Shown here: in pieces, positions 1 to 9,239 of the stretch
How positions within the stretch are numbered: the first letter of the stretch is position 1
Layout: the number at the start of each line of letters is the position of its first letter
NCBI GenBank assembly: GCA_035501575.1
Contig: DATJVZ010000319.1
Span: 1-64,000, forward strand
Reading direction: 5' to 3'
Source of the DNA: JAFAGX01 sp035501575
Lineage (GTDB): Bacteria; Acidobacteriota; Terriglobia; Terriglobales; Acidobacteriaceae
Length of the DNA: 64,000 nt
Program-made: the position numbers and the translations under genes
The notes under the pieces: model-generated
What the model was told of the DNA's origin: nothing
The model's database searches: none
Seen by the model: the letters and a program-made list of their open reading frames with translations, nothing else

Positions 1-131
1 CGTTGTTTGAAAGACTCTCCGAGGGAGGCGAGGTCACAGATCCTCTGACCCAGCAATTCTTTGGCACCTATGGGGCACTCAACGACCGGTTCGGTGTCCG
101 ATGGATGTTCCATACACACGAGCAGGCGTAG
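1..131 (+). CDS. VOC (PhnB-like) family protein, C-terminal end only
   Basis: An open frame enters from the left edge (first full codon at base 3) and ends at TAG 129-131. The 42 visible residues contain the stretch TDPLTQQFFGTYGALNDRFG, then RWMFHTHEQA at the end. This is the typical C-terminus of PhnB-like proteins of the vicinal oxygen chelate (glyoxalase/dioxygenase) fold, where a conserved Gly-Arg/Asp-Gln/Arg-Phe-Gly-Val-x-Trp segment lies near the end. Metal ligands cannot be judged because the rest lies outside the window. It precedes two YCII proteins and an ECF sigma factor on the same strand, a common grouping for this family. Function beyond the fold is unknown. Confidence 0.75.
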   Translation, partial: LFERLSEGGEVTDPLTQQFFGTYGALNDRFGVRWMFHTHEQA

Positions 132-168
132 GGCGCGATCCCATAGGATCACCCAAGGAGCGAAGGAC

Positions 169-555
169 GTGAAATACATTTTGCTAATGTCGGGCACGAA
201 AGCGGGCGTGGAGACGTATCACGCCTGGTCGAAACAGGATATCGAGGCGCACCTGTCGGTTCTCCAGCGCATCAACAAGGAACTTACCGAGTCCGGAGAG
301 TTTGTGGCCACGCAAGGCTTAGCGGAACCGTGGGAAGCGAAGATTGTACGGGGAGAGAAGAACGGCCTTCCGGTCACAGACGGGATTTTCCCCGAATCCA
401 AGGAATTTCTATTGGGCTACTGGATCGTGGACGTTGCGACCCCTGAACGCGCTTGCGCCATCGCGGGCCGTATTTCGGCGGCGCCCGGCCCTGGAGGAAT
501 CCCTACGAACATGCCGATTGAAGTACGGCGGTTCAGGTCCTATGAGAAGGCATAG
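169..555 (+). CDS. YCII-related (DGPF) domain protein
   Basis: A 128-residue protein. The start is GTG 169, chosen because AAGGAG lies 8 bases upstream (155-160) and the family begins with the strand KYILLM; a longer open frame from 61 would run through the end of the upstream VOC gene. It has the family pattern: an N-terminal beta strand, a helix with repeated Glu/Leu, a variant of the DGPF motif (TDGIFPESKEFLLGYWIVD around residue 82) and a C-terminal EVRRF strand. DGPF proteins are small ferredoxin-like-fold proteins of uncertain biochemical role. They are known genomic partners of ECF42 sigma factors, which fits the sigma gene two genes downstream. Confidence 0.85.
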   Translation: MKYILLMSGTKAGVETYHAWSKQDIEAHLSVLQRINKELTESGEFVATQGLAEPWEAKIVRGEKNGLPVTDGIFPESKEFLLGYWIVDVATPERACAIAGRISAAPGPGGIPTNMPIEVRRFRSYEKA

Positions 556-631
556 TCTTGCAATGTCGAGAATACAGTGCGGACTCCGACTTACCTTCGA
601 AGTCCGCTGAACGCAGCGCCAAAGGAAATCA

Positions 632-1035
632 ATGGAGCCAGAAATGAAATACATTCTCATGATGAACACGATGAAGGCCGGCTGTGGCGTGCCGCAGTGG
701 CCCCAGAAAGACCTCCAGGCACACATCGCCTTTATGATGGATCTCAACCAAGAGCTTCACGCACGCGGTGAGCTAGTTTCAGCCGAGGGTCTGTCATTTC
801 CCGATCAGGCAAAGCTGGTACGGGCCGGTAAAGATGGCCGCCCATAACCGACGGCGTGTTTGCTGAATCCAAGGAGTTTCTCGCCGGTTTCTGGATCATC
901 GATGTCGCTGGACCGGAGCGAGCCTATGCGATTGCCGCCAAAGTCTCGGCTGCCCCGGGGCCTGACAGTACACCGCTGAACATGCCGATTGAAGTGCGGC
1001 CCATTATGGCCGGGCCGCCTCCGGACATGTTGTAA
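632..1035 (+). pseudogene. second YCII/DGPF protein, broken by one frameshift
   Basis: The first frame starts at ATG 632 or 644 (the family-like start is KYILMMNTMKAG from 644) and stops at TAA 845-847. Restoring one missing base at the CCC run near 841-843 lets translation continue as ITDGVFAESKEF, then GFWIIDVAGPERAYAI, to TAA at 1033-1035, giving a full-length paralogue of the gene at 169. Both halves match that neighbour closely, so the break is recent or is a consensus error. The motif TDGVF aligns with TDGIF of the intact copy. The gene lies 12 bases before the sigma factor, as expected for one transcription unit. Confidence 0.8.
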
Positions 1036-1047
1036 CGAGAGTTCCCG

Positions 1048-2293
1048 ATGAACAAGCCTTGGGATGCGAGCTGCGGGCATCTGTTGCGCGAACTTGCGCC
1101 TCAGGTGCTCGGCGCCCTCACCCGCCGTTTTCGCGACTTCGCATCCGCCGAAGACGCCGTGCAGGAGGCGATGATTGCAGCATATAGGCAAGGGCCGCAA
1201 GAAGGTATGCCCGACAATCCGCGCGGGTGGTTGATTCAAGTCGCATCTCGCCGCTTGGCCGATCAGGCGCGCAGCGAAATCGCCCGCCGCGAAAGGGAAA
1301 CAACCCTGGCCAGGGATGCGGAGAGCGCGACGCCTGCGCTCGATATCGACTCTGATATGGATCCTGATGACACACTCATCCTTCTGTTCATGTGCTGCCA
1401 CCCTGCGCTCAGTCCGTCTTCGGCAATTGCCCTGACACTCAGGGCCGTTGGCGGCTTAACGACGGCCGAAATTGCCAATGCGTTCCTTGTGCCAGAGGCG
1501 ACCATGGCGCAACGCATCCGCCGTGCCAAGCAAAGCATCCAGAACTCCGGCGTGCCCTTTCGATTGCCTTCGCCCGGGGAGCGTGCCCAACGCCTGCCTG
1601 CCGTTCTCCACGTGCTTTACCTGATCTTTAATGAAGGCTATGCCAGCAGCATCGGAGCTCACCGGCAACGACTCGACTTGGCGCGGGAAGCAATCCGCCT
1701 GACACGCAACACGAAAACGCTGATCCCCGATCATGCTGAAAATTACGGGGTTGCTGGCGCTAATGCTGTTAACTGATGCACGCCGCGCGGCCCGATCCGG
1801 CCCGGATGAAGAGCTGATTCCCTTGGATAGACAAGATCGCACGCTGTGGGACGGTGCCGAAATTGCCGAAGGACTGGAGCTTCTCACAGCCGCGCTCTCG
1901 AAAGGATCCGTGGGCTTGTATCAATTGCAGGCAGCCATCGCCGCAGTGCACGACGAAGCCGTGCGAGCCGAGGATACCGACTGGCCGCAGATCCTGGCTC
2001 TGTATGAGTTGTTGAGACGAGTCTCTCCCGGTCCGATGGTCACTCTCAATCACGCAATCGCAACCGCCATGGTGCACGGCCCTGCTCAGGGGCTGCAGCT
2101 GCTGACCGCACTCGATGCCGACCCGCACCTTGCCGGACACTATCGTCTCGCCGCAGTTCGTGCCCATTCACTGGAAAAGATGGGCGATTACGAAGGCGCG
2201 CTCCAACACTACCGAGTTGCGGCTGCACAGACGACCAGCATCCCTGAACAGAATTACCTCATGGCACAAGCGGCGCGCTTGGCTGGCCAGTAG
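1048..2293 (+). pseudogene. ECF42-like RNA polymerase sigma factor with C-terminal TPR-like region, frameshifted
   Basis: The first frame runs 1048-1776 and holds sigma region 2 (about residues 10-80, with FRDFASAEDAVQEA) and region 4 (about 125-170, with LTTAEIANAFLVPEATMAQR), then the ECF42 marker LYLIFNEGY. The second frame, to 2293, carries the helical C-terminal part (GLLALMLLTDARR, then EKMGDYEGALQHYRVAA near the end). Dropping one A from AAAA at 1739-1742 joins the frames exactly at AEITGLLALML. ECF42 factors lack a classical anti-sigma factor, carry a TPR extension and sit beside DGPF genes, as here. Each half alone would be non-functional in transcription, because the extension is required for activity in the studied Streptomyces member. 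A consensus error is as likely as true loss. Confidence 0.85.
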
Positions 2294-2421
2294 TTCGTGG
2301 ATGTCGGCCATCCGGAACCCGGCCGGCTGATGGCGCTCCATTTCCTGTACAATGCCGGGCACTGGCGATACATAAGGATGCTTGCGGCCGATGAACTGGA
2401 GCGCCAGGGGAGTATGGGTCG

Positions 2422-3195
2422 ATGCGCAGCGCAAGCGTGAGTCATACGGTCTTTGCGGTGACCATGATCGCCGTCGGAATCCTGGGCCTGATCAAAGGCG
2501 ATTTTGCTCCGTTATGGGAGCCAATACCCAAGAGTGTCCCCGCACTGGCCTATCTATGCGCTTTCATCTCCCTGGCATGTGGCATAGGCCTCCTCGGGCA
2601 GCGCACAGCCCCCGCCGCTACCCGCGTGCTGCTTGCCTATCTCCTGCTTTATTTGCTCCTGTTGAGAGTGCCAGGCATCTTCCTCTCTCCCACCGTGGAT
2701 TTTTGGTGGTCAGCCTGTCAGATCGCGGTGATGGTGGCGGGCACCTGGGTACTGTATGTCTGGTTGGCCGATGAGTGGGACAGGCGGCGCCTCGGTTTCG
2801 TCACCGGCGAAAGCGGCCTGCGCATCGCCAGGATTCTTTTCGGCATGGCCTTGATCCCCTTCGGCTTGGCCCATTTCATCTATCTCAAACATACCGCCGA
2901 GCTGGTGCCTGGCTGGCTACCATGGCATCAGTTCTGGGCGTATTTCACCGGTTGTGCTTTCATTGCTGCGGGCGTATCGGTGCTCATCGGTTTCTATGCA
3001 CGGCTGGCAGCCGCGATCTCCGCGATGGAGATCGGCTTGTTCTTGCTGCTCGTGTGGGTACCCATCGTGGCGGCAGGCTCCAAAGACGCCTTCCAATGGA
3101 GCGAAACCGTAGTCTCTTGGGCGCTGATGGCCGGCGCCTGGGTGGTGGCGGATTCCTATCGCGGCACGCCTTGGCTTGTCGCGAAGAAACGCTAG
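2422..3195 (+). CDS. multi-pass membrane protein, DoxX-like
   Basis: A 257-residue, very hydrophobic protein with about seven predicted membrane helices. The start is ATG 2422 with AGGGGAG at 2406-2412. The C-terminal half (about residues 130-250) has a DoxX-like look: FGMALIPFGLAHFIYL, then VPGWLPWHQFWAYFTG and a Gly-rich helix. No catalytic or metal motif is visible. DoxX-like proteins are inner-membrane proteins, and a few are linked to quinone or redox partners, but no substrate can be assigned here. It follows the sigma factor by 128 bases on the same strand and could be a target or the last member of that unit. Confidence 0.7.
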   Translation: MRSASVSHTVFAVTMIAVGILGLIKGDFAPLWEPIPKSVPALAYLCAFISLACGIGLLGQRTAPAATRVLLAYLLLYLLLLRVPGIFLSPTVDFWWSACQIAVMVAGTWVLYVWLADEWDRRRLGFVTGESGLRIARILFGMALIPFGLAHFIYLKHTAELVPGWLPWHQFWAYFTGCAFIAAGVSVLIGFYARLAAAISAMEIGLFLLLVWVPIVAAGSKDAFQWSETVVSWALMAGAWVVADSYRGTPWLVAKKR

Positions 3196-3447
3196 CACCG
3201 AATGATTCCTCGTGAATCTCGAAACCGCTCCTACGAATCGGAATTGCACCGCGTGAATTCCGAGTATTGCCGCCCGTTCTGGTCACTGAACCAACTCGGA
3301 TTCCAAATCTGATGGTTCATCTACACCTTTTATGCGCGTGCCAGAACTACATGAACCGGGACCGAGTGATATCTCGAGTTTGGGCGAACATCTCTTCTTG
3401 TTGTTCGTGGTGACTCGGATCTCTCTCTGAACCTCAGAGTAACCAGC

Positions 3448-3534
3448 GGGTCCTTTGGCGCGAAGACAGGATACATCACCGTCACCACGGCGGGAGGGAG
3501 TGTGCTCAGCAAGACTACCTTTGCGGTCCCATAA
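3448..3534 (+). pseudogene. remnant of an IPT/TIG (Ig-like) domain
   Basis: Twenty-eight codons ending in TAA 3532-3534 read GYITVTTAGGSVLSKTTFAV in their core, the characteristic last two strands of an IPT/TIG domain as found at the ends of secreted acidobacterial repeat proteins. An in-frame stop (TAA at 3439-3441) lies just upstream and no start is available, so only a fossil remains. The rest of the gap 3196-3546 has no supported gene. The parent gene was probably a long secreted protein deleted between the membrane-protein gene and the cupin gene. Confidence 0.5.
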
Positions 3535-3546
3535 TGCTTTGGCCAC

Positions 3547-3957
3547 TCATTTTGCAGCCTTCGATGCCGGCGAGACTACCCAAACGTATTCAAGTACGTC
3601 TGCTCCGTTGTTCGTAACGTTGTGCTGCGTCGCCGGCGGGATGTAGGCGAGCATCTTTTCCCTAAGGGGTACGTCGGAGTGTCCCTCGATCTTGGCTATC
3701 CCGCTGCCATGCAGGATGACCAGAGCTTCCTCATTGGCTCGAGTCGAATGCCAGCCCACGCTGTCGCCAGGTTTAAGCTTCACCGAACCGCTTCTCATCC
3801 CGCTTGTTTGGGGCATTCCTTTGAGCAATGGGCAGTCGCCCCCGGCGCAGTCAAGGGTGAATGTCATCGGTTCACGCTTCACCGCCTCCTGCGCTGCCAT
3901 GGCGCCGAAGGCCAGGGCAACGCAGGTCAACCTAAACACTAGCTTAACCTTTCTCAT
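3547..3957 (-). CDS. secreted cupin-domain protein
   Basis: A 136-residue protein if it starts at ATG 3957. The open frame extends to a TTG at 4029, but ATG 3957 gives a clean signal peptide (MRKVKLVFRLTCVALAFGAM, cut near AAQE). The mature part is a single cupin barrel: KPGDSVGWHSTRANEEALVI supplies the first motif with His and Glu, and PPATQHNVTNNG the second with His. These are candidate metal ligands. Two cysteines (DCAGGDCPL) could form a disulfide. Such small exported cupins are common, and their ligand cannot be read from sequence. The gene stands alone, 151 bases beyond the end of the plsC operon. Confidence 0.75.
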   Translation of the reverse strand: MRKVKLVFRLTCVALAFGAMAAQEAVKREPMTFTLDCAGGDCPLLKGMPQTSGMRSGSVKLKPGDSVGWHSTRANEEALVILHGSGIAKIEGHSDVPLREKMLAYIPPATQHNVTNNGADVLEYVWVVSPASKAAK

Positions 3958-4108
3958 AAAGTTCTCTAGTCCATGGGTGTGGGAATGACCTCGATCCTGG
4001 CGAGAGACTGCGGTCTCGGATTTCTTCAACTTTCGACCGAAAACAGGTTCGTTAAGAACTTAACGCTAGAAACTGAATCTTGCTGGGAGTTGCACCAAAA
4101 GGCCCGGC

Positions 4109-4861
4109 CTACCCAGTGGCCCGGGACCTTTCCGTCTCTCCCCTGGCCGGTGCGATCTGTTGCAATTCCGTGGGCAGCCCGCTATCAATCGCGCGTCGCA
4201 CCCTTTCCATCAAAACCTCTCGACTCTCGAAATTCCCCGGATCGATGGGATCATGAAAGATCACCCTAACCCCACCTGGGGTGATCGCGAAACGCCGTTT
4301 GGGCATGACGGAATAGGTTCCGGCGATGGTAACCGGAACCAGCGGAACTCCCGCTTCGATGGCCAAATAAAAAGGGCCCTTTTTGAAAGGCAGCAGTTTT
4401 CCGTCGAAAGACCGCTTGCCTTCGACGAAGATGGTCATGCTGATTCCCTGGCGGACGACCTCGGTCGCAGCTTCGACGGCGGCAATTCCCGCCTCCCGAT
4501 GGCCACGATCGACAGGCACCAGGGATCCGATTCTCATCACCGTGCCTAAAAGCGGATAGCGAAACAGTTCTTTCTTGGCCATGACCGAGGTGCGCTGCGG
4601 AATCAGGGGCAGCAGCAGCGGAGGATCAACATTCGAGACATGGTTAGACATGTAGATATAGGTTCGAGCCGGATCCAGCTTCTCAAGCCCGACGGTCTCG
4701 ACCCGGATCCCGGCCAAGCGGATTCCGGCGAAGGCACCCCACATGCAGACGCGATAGAGCACCCGAATATCGCCGGTGAGGAGCGTCCAAGGGATGAAAA
4801 TAAGAGCGGCGATGGGCAGCGCGACCGCCCAGAAGGCCAGCATCACGATGGTGCGGATCAC
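4109..4861 (-). CDS. plsC: 1-acyl-sn-glycerol-3-phosphate acyltransferase
   Basis: A 250-residue membrane enzyme that transfers an acyl group to the 2-position of lysophosphatidate, giving phosphatidate for phospholipids. The N-terminal membrane helix is followed by the catalytic box NHVSNVD (His74, Asp79) and the glycerol-phosphate motif IFVEGKRS (145-150 region), which normally reads FPEGTRS; here Pro is Val. A later VPVTIAG segment also fits the family. I chose GTG 4861 because it forms a GTGA overlap with the stop of the upstream peptidase gene, giving translational coupling. A longer frame to 4990 only overlaps that gene. It is the last gene of the long minus-strand operon. Confidence 0.9.
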   Translation of the reverse strand: MIRTIVMLAFWAVALPIAALIFIPWTLLTGDIRVLYRVCMWGAFAGIRLAGIRVETVGLEKLDPARTYIYMSNHVSNVDPPLLLPLIPQRTSVMAKKELFRYPLLGTVMRIGSLVPVDRGHREAGIAAVEAATEVVRQGISMTIFVEGKRSFDGKLLPFKKGPFYLAIEAGVPLVPVTIAGTYSVMPKRRFAITPGGVRVIFHDPIDPGNFESREVLMERVRRAIDSGLPTELQQIAPARGETERSRATG

Positions 4862-6732
4862 CGATGAGCCTCGCGAAGATTCAGGGGCTCTCCCCCGAAC
4901 CAGGCGGTGCGACAGGCTTTTTCTGCCGCGGAGAGGTTCGGCGAGTCGCGCAGTTCGAAATCGACTCGCTCGCGCCATCCCGGTTTCCACTGTAATTCCC
5001 GCTCGCCCGCCCGCCCCCGGACGCGTAGTTTCAAGGTTTCTCCTGGTTTCATCTGCTCGAGTTTGCGCACCGAGTTGCGATCCACAGGCTGGCCATTGGC
5101 CGTCAAGATAGTATCGCCCACCGCCAGACCCGAGCGCTCCGCCTCGCCCAGCGGTGCAACCTCAACGACTGTACCCGGGGCGGTAAAGGAGCGGTCGAGG
5201 GCAAAGCCCAGATCGACCACCGGCACGCGGGTTTCGCTCAACTCTAAGCCTACTACCTCGAAGAAATTGTTCCAGGGGAGCTCCTCGGTGCCGGCTACAT
5301 AGCGCTCGAAGAAGGAACCCAGGTCGGCGCCGCTGACGGCTTCGGCCGCCTCCCGCACTCCACGAGAGTCGGGAAAGAAGCGGTTTTGCCGGGCGTAATT
5401 CTGGTTCATCCAGCGCAAGACCTCGCGCAGCGAAGTGCCGCACTGGCTGCGCTTGCGGAGCTCGAGATCGAGCGCGATGCCGAGCAAGAAACCTTTATTG
5501 TAGTAGGAGATGCTTCGTGCGGGATTCTGGTAATAATCGTAACCTTCCAGCCAGGCCCCGAGGCTCGCGGCTTCCGCCGATTGCCAGAGGTGCGCGGGTC
5601 TTTCCTCGAGTTCGCGGATCTGGCTCGAGAGTCGCTTGAGGAAACCGGACTCACTCTCCTGACCGGCGCGCAACAAGCCGTATTCGCCCGCCGTGCTGGT
5701 CACACCTTCGCTGAACCACAAGGCGGGCGAATAATTCTCCTTTGTGTAATCGACGGGTTCGAGCGACTGCGGACGAATGCGCTTAACGTTCCAGCGATGG
5801 AAGAATTCGTGGGCGGTTAGTTGCGCCAAGGACTCGGGGTCTTCCGCCAGCCGCTTAGCACGGTTGTCAATCGCCGTCGAATCGGCGTGCTCCATCCCCC
5901 CGGAACCAGGCCCGCGGGGAAAGTGGTAGATAAAAAGATAGGAACCTGACGGCTCATCGTCCATCCATGACGTCTCCGCGGCCACAATCCGTTCATCCAT
6001 GGCGGCGATTTTCGCCATGTCATAGTCGGCCGGATCGGCGTCGATGATCACCCGGTAGTGCCCACGGCCCAGCTCGAAATCCGCCTCCTGGAAGGTACTG
6101 ATTTCGACCGGGGCGTCAACCAACCGATCGTAATTCTCCGCCCGAAAGCCGGCTTCTGCGGAGCCGGCCAGGGCAGTCGCAATTTTCCAATGCGGCAGAA
6201 CATCGCGGAAATCAAGTTCGATCGGAAGCGAGCGCAGATCGACGGGATACATCAGGATTTCGGCCAAATTGAGGAAGGCATGTTGCCCATTGAACTGGGC
6301 GCCGAAAGGACCCGGATTGTTGGCAAAGATTTCGTATTCGATCTCAGCACCCTGCTCGGCATGCGCGATGTGCCATCGGCTGGGATTGACGAGGGAAATA
6401 GGGAGGGAGCTTCCCTGCTCCTCGCGCCGATGAACCCAATTGACGTACTGGGAAAAGTCGCGAATCTGATAGAGCGCATTCCAGACCGGCAACTCGAGAT
6501 CGTGCTCTTCCCTGCCGGATGGGATGAGGAGCCGCACCTGGACTAAATGCCGGGCGGGATCGGCCAAGACCACGGTGTAGCGAAGCAAGCCTTCGGGCGC
6601 TGGGGAGGCGGCTTCGGCCCGGATCGCGCCCGGGAGCGCCGCAAGCAGCAGAGTCCCAGCCAGAATACCCAACCCGAGGGCTCCGCCCCGAACTGGATGG
6701 CGCCTTGCGCTCGGCGCCCTCGGTTCGATCAC
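4858..6732 (-). CDS. secreted M61-family aminopeptidase with PDZ domain
   Basis: A 624-residue zinc aminopeptidase of the M61 (glycyl aminopeptidase) family. It begins at GTG 6732 in a GTGA overlap with mpl, then an Arg-rich n-region and hydrophobic core (LGLGILAGTLLLAALPG) form a signal peptide. The beta-rich N-terminal domain spans about 45-235. The catalytic motif is HEFFH (308-312) with the third zinc ligand Glu342 in WFSEGVTS. A PDZ domain lies at about 510-590 (FALDRSF, then GLAVGDTILTANGQPV). It acts outside the cytoplasm, probably in the periplasm. Its place after ldcA and mpl suggests work on cell-wall-derived or other small peptides, which is inference. Confidence 0.9.
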   Translation of the reverse strand: MIEPRAPSARRHPVRGGALGLGILAGTLLLAALPGAIRAEAASPAPEGLLRYTVVLADPARHLVQVRLLIPSGREEHDLELPVWNALYQIRDFSQYVNWVHRREEQGSSLPISLVNPSRWHIAHAEQGAEIEYEIFANNPGPFGAQFNGQHAFLNLAEILMYPVDLRSLPIELDFRDVLPHWKIATALAGSAEAGFRAENYDRLVDAPVEISTFQEADFELGRGHYRVIIDADPADYDMAKIAAMDERIVAAETSWMDDEPSGSYLFIYHFPRGPGSGGMEHADSTAIDNRAKRLAEDPESLAQLTAHEFFHRWNVKRIRPQSLEPVDYTKENYSPALWFSEGVTSTAGEYGLLRAGQESESGFLKRLSSQIRELEERPAHLWQSAEAASLGAWLEGYDYYQNPARSISYYNKGFLLGIALDLELRKRSQCGTSLREVLRWMNQNYARQNRFFPDSRGVREAAEAVSGADLGSFFERYVAGTEELPWNNFFEVVGLELSETRVPVVDLGFALDRSFTAPGTVVEVAPLGEAERSGLAVGDTILTANGQPVDRNSVRKLEQMKPGETLKLRVRGRAGERELQWKPGWRERVDFELRDSPNLSAAEKACRTAWFGGEPLNLREAHR

Positions 6733-8210
6733 GGTCGGGGGCGAGCCTCCGTCATCTCGCCTGCGGCTGCCGCTGCCGCCAGGCGCTCGAGGCGCCGGGG
6801 CAATTTTTCGTAGATTCCTCCAAACCCTCCGTTGGAGAGGATGGCTACTACCGCTCCCGAACGCAGTTCGGGAGCCACCGTTTCGACAATGGCATCCACG
6901 GTAGGCACGATGCGGGCGCAGCGGCCGTGCTTTTCAATTTCCGCTTGCAGGGCGGGCAAATCCAGTCTCTCCGATTCCGGGATCCCTTCGGCATTGAAAA
7001 CATTAGCGACTACTACTTCATCGGCCGCCGCCAGACTCTTGGCTAAATCGCGCTGCAGGATATTGCGCCTCAGGGTGTTCGAGCGGGGCTCAAGAATCAC
7101 CCACAGACGCGCCCCCGGGTAGCGGGAGCGCAGGGCGCTGAGCGTACTCTGAATCGCCGTGGGATGATGCGCGAAGTCGTCGATGATCGTCACTCCTCGA
7201 ACCACCGTGCGCACTTCCAACCGGCGCTTCACCCCTTTGAAGGTGGCGAGGGCGGTGCGGATCTGATCCGGGGAAATGCCGCAACTGGCAGCCAAGGCGG
7301 CGGCAGCCGTTGCGTTCCAAACGTTATATTCTCCCGCCAGCGGAAACTCGAAATCCGCCCAGAACTTTCCCTGCTTCCATAGCGACCAGCGCGTACTCTC
7401 TTTGCCCAGATCGAGGTCGCGGATCTGCCAATCCGACGCCCGCCGACCGTAGCGCTCGACCGGGCAGAAGGGGCGGGCGAGACAACGCTCCAGGCTCTCG
7501 CCGGAATCGAAGGCCACGATCCGTCCGCGCTCGGGTACCAGGTTCACCAGCCGCTTGAAGGCGGTTTCGACCGCGTCCAAGTCTTTGTAGATGTCGGCAT
7601 GATCGAATTCAACCGAGGTGAGGATCACCCCATCGGGAAAGTAATGGAGAAACTTCGGACCCTTGTCGAAGAAGGCCGTGTCGTATTCGTCCCCTTCCAG
7701 AATGAAGTGCTCTCCCTCGCGCAATTGAAAGCTGCTTTGAAAATTCTCGGCAATGCCTCCGATGAGGAAAGAAGGCCGGAGGCCGGCACTCTCGAAGATC
7801 CAGGCCAGCATCGAGGTCGTGGTGGTCTTGCCGTGCGTGCCGGCCACCACCAAGACTTGTTTTCCGACCAGGAACTCGTCATGCAGAATCTGCGGCAGAG
7901 AGCAAAAAGGGATGCGCTCGTTGAGCACGTGCTCGAGCTCCGGGTTGCCGCGAGAAATGGCGTTGCCAATGACCACCAGATCCGGCCGCGGCTCCAGATT
8001 CTTGCGGTCGAAGGGTTCCCTCACGGTGATGGCCAAGGAGCGCAGAAAGTCCGACATCGGCGGATATGCTGCCCGATCCGAACCGGTCACATGAAAGCCG
8101 CGCTGGTCGAGCATGCCCGCGAGCGAGGCCATGGCGGTTCCGCAGATTCCAATCAGATGAATGTGCCGGTTCTTGTCGCTCACTTGGTTCCCGCCCCCTT
8201 GAACTGGCAT
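6729..8210 (-). CDS. mpl: UDP-N-acetylmuramate:L-Ala-gamma-D-Glu-meso-DAP ligase
   Basis: The cytoplasmic Mpl ligase reattaches recycled tripeptide to UDP-MurNAc using ATP, returning cell-wall peptides to synthesis. It shows the Mur ligase order: Rossmann-like N-domain (HLIGICGTAMASLAGML), the ATP loop GTHGKTTTT (about 124-132), the central DDFAHHPTA motif and the C-terminal domain. It is about 490 residues, usual for Mpl and longer than MurC in the same motif set. The start is ambiguous: ATG 8210 gives 493 residues, but GTG 8183 has a much better ribosome site (AAGGGGG, 10 bases upstream) and begins VSDKNRHIHLIG. It overlaps the M61 gene by GTGA and follows ldcA, its natural pathway partner. 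Confidence 0.93.
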   Translation of the reverse strand: MPVQGGGNQVSDKNRHIHLIGICGTAMASLAGMLDQRGFHVTGSDRAAYPPMSDFLRSLAITVREPFDRKNLEPRPDLVVIGNAISRGNPELEHVLNERIPFCSLPQILHDEFLVGKQVLVVAGTHGKTTTTSMLAWIFESAGLRPSFLIGGIAENFQSSFQLREGEHFILEGDEYDTAFFDKGPKFLHYFPDGVILTSVEFDHADIYKDLDAVETAFKRLVNLVPERGRIVAFDSGESLERCLARPFCPVERYGRRASDWQIRDLDLGKESTRWSLWKQGKFWADFEFPLAGEYNVWNATAAAALAASCGISPDQIRTALATFKGVKRRLEVRTVVRGVTIIDDFAHHPTAIQSTLSALRSRYPGARLWVILEPRSNTLRRNILQRDLAKSLAAADEVVVANVFNAEGIPESERLDLPALQAEIEKHGRCARIVPTVDAIVETVAPELRSGAVVAILSNGGFGGIYEKLPRRLERLAAAAAAGEMTEARPRP

Positions 8211-8219
8211 GGAAAAACC

Positions 8220-9230
8220 TTACGTCCGCCTTCTCGCTTCGTCCAGCTTCCCGGCTCTTTTAGTGGTTACCATCGCGTCTCCCGCCAGAGTTGAGGCCTC
8301 GAGAATCCTCAGGCTCACACGGTCTCGACCTGCCTCGAACGCCGCGCGCACCCCGATAGGGAGGGTGAGATTCTCCTGGGAAACGTGCCCTGAGCGCAGT
8401 CCCCAGGCGACCGGCACTCCCAGATCGCCAACCACGCGCACAATCACTTCCGGCAAGCTGTAAGGCTGATCGTTCGTCTGCCGGCAATCGAGCATCTCGC
8501 CGAACACGATTCCTCGCACCCCTTGGAGCTTGCCCGCCAGCTTCAATTGCATGAGCATGCGGTCGATCTGATACGGCTTAACCCCAACATCCTCGAGAAA
8601 CAGAATGGTCCCTTCGCTACGGATTTCGTAGGGGGTTCCGAGCGATGCCACTAGCATGGACAGGCAGCCGCCATAGAGAACACCCTCCGCCGCACCTTCA
8701 ACCAATACTTTAAGGGGGGAGAACTCTTCCAGGCTCCAGCCAGCGCTGCCCCCCAAGGCGGTCTCCCAGGCGGGAACATGGATTCCATCCCGATGGGAGA
8801 AATCTTTCGCGACCATCGGACCATGAAAGGTGACCATGCCGAGAGCATCGGCGAAATAAGTCAGTAGGGTCGTTATGTCACTGTAACCGACAAAGATCTT
8901 GGGGTGGGATCGTAACCGCTCGAGATCAATCGCCTCGAGCAGGTAATTGGCGCCGTATCCGCCGCGGGCGCACACCACGGCACGCACATCGGGACGGACA
9001 AACATCTCCTCGAACTCGCGCGTCCGCCGCTCGATCGAGCCGGCAAAATATAAGTCCTGCTCGAAAATCGAGGGGAGAAACGACGTGCGGTAGCCCAGCT
9101 CGCGCAAACGACGGACTCCCGCTTCGAGCAAATCGCGCTTGATATTGCTGGCTGGCGCGATGATTCCAACCGTGTCCCCTGGTTGAAGAGCCGGCGGTTT
9201 AACCCGCACGATCGTCGGCGTAGCTTCCAT
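8220..9230 (-). CDS. ldcA: LD-carboxypeptidase (muramoyltetrapeptide carboxypeptidase)
   Basis: A family S66 serine peptidase that removes the terminal D-Ala from recycled tetrapeptides, making the tripeptide used by Mpl. The nucleophile is Ser117 in VGYSDITTLL. Later conserved segments include FHGPMVAKD, GGCLSMLVASLGTP and LFLEDVGVKPYQIDRMLMQL, and the C-terminal GHVSQENLTLPIG supplies the His of the Ser-His-Glu triad. The 336 residues fit the family, and no signal peptide is seen, consistent with a cytoplasmic enzyme. It lies between the DapF-like gene and mpl, with only 9 bases on each side. Confidence 0.92.
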   Translation of the reverse strand: MEATPTIVRVKPPALQPGDTVGIIAPASNIKRDLLEAGVRRLRELGYRTSFLPSIFEQDLYFAGSIERRTREFEEMFVRPDVRAVVCARGGYGANYLLEAIDLERLRSHPKIFVGYSDITTLLTYFADALGMVTFHGPMVAKDFSHRDGIHVPAWETALGGSAGWSLEEFSPLKVLVEGAAEGVLYGGCLSMLVASLGTPYEIRSEGTILFLEDVGVKPYQIDRMLMQLKLAGKLQGVRGIVFGEMLDCRQTNDQPYSLPEVIVRVVGDLGVPVAWGLRSGHVSQENLTLPIGVRAAFEAGRDRVSLRILEASTLAGDAMVTTKRAGKLDEARRRT

Positions 9231-9239
9231 ATCGGCACC

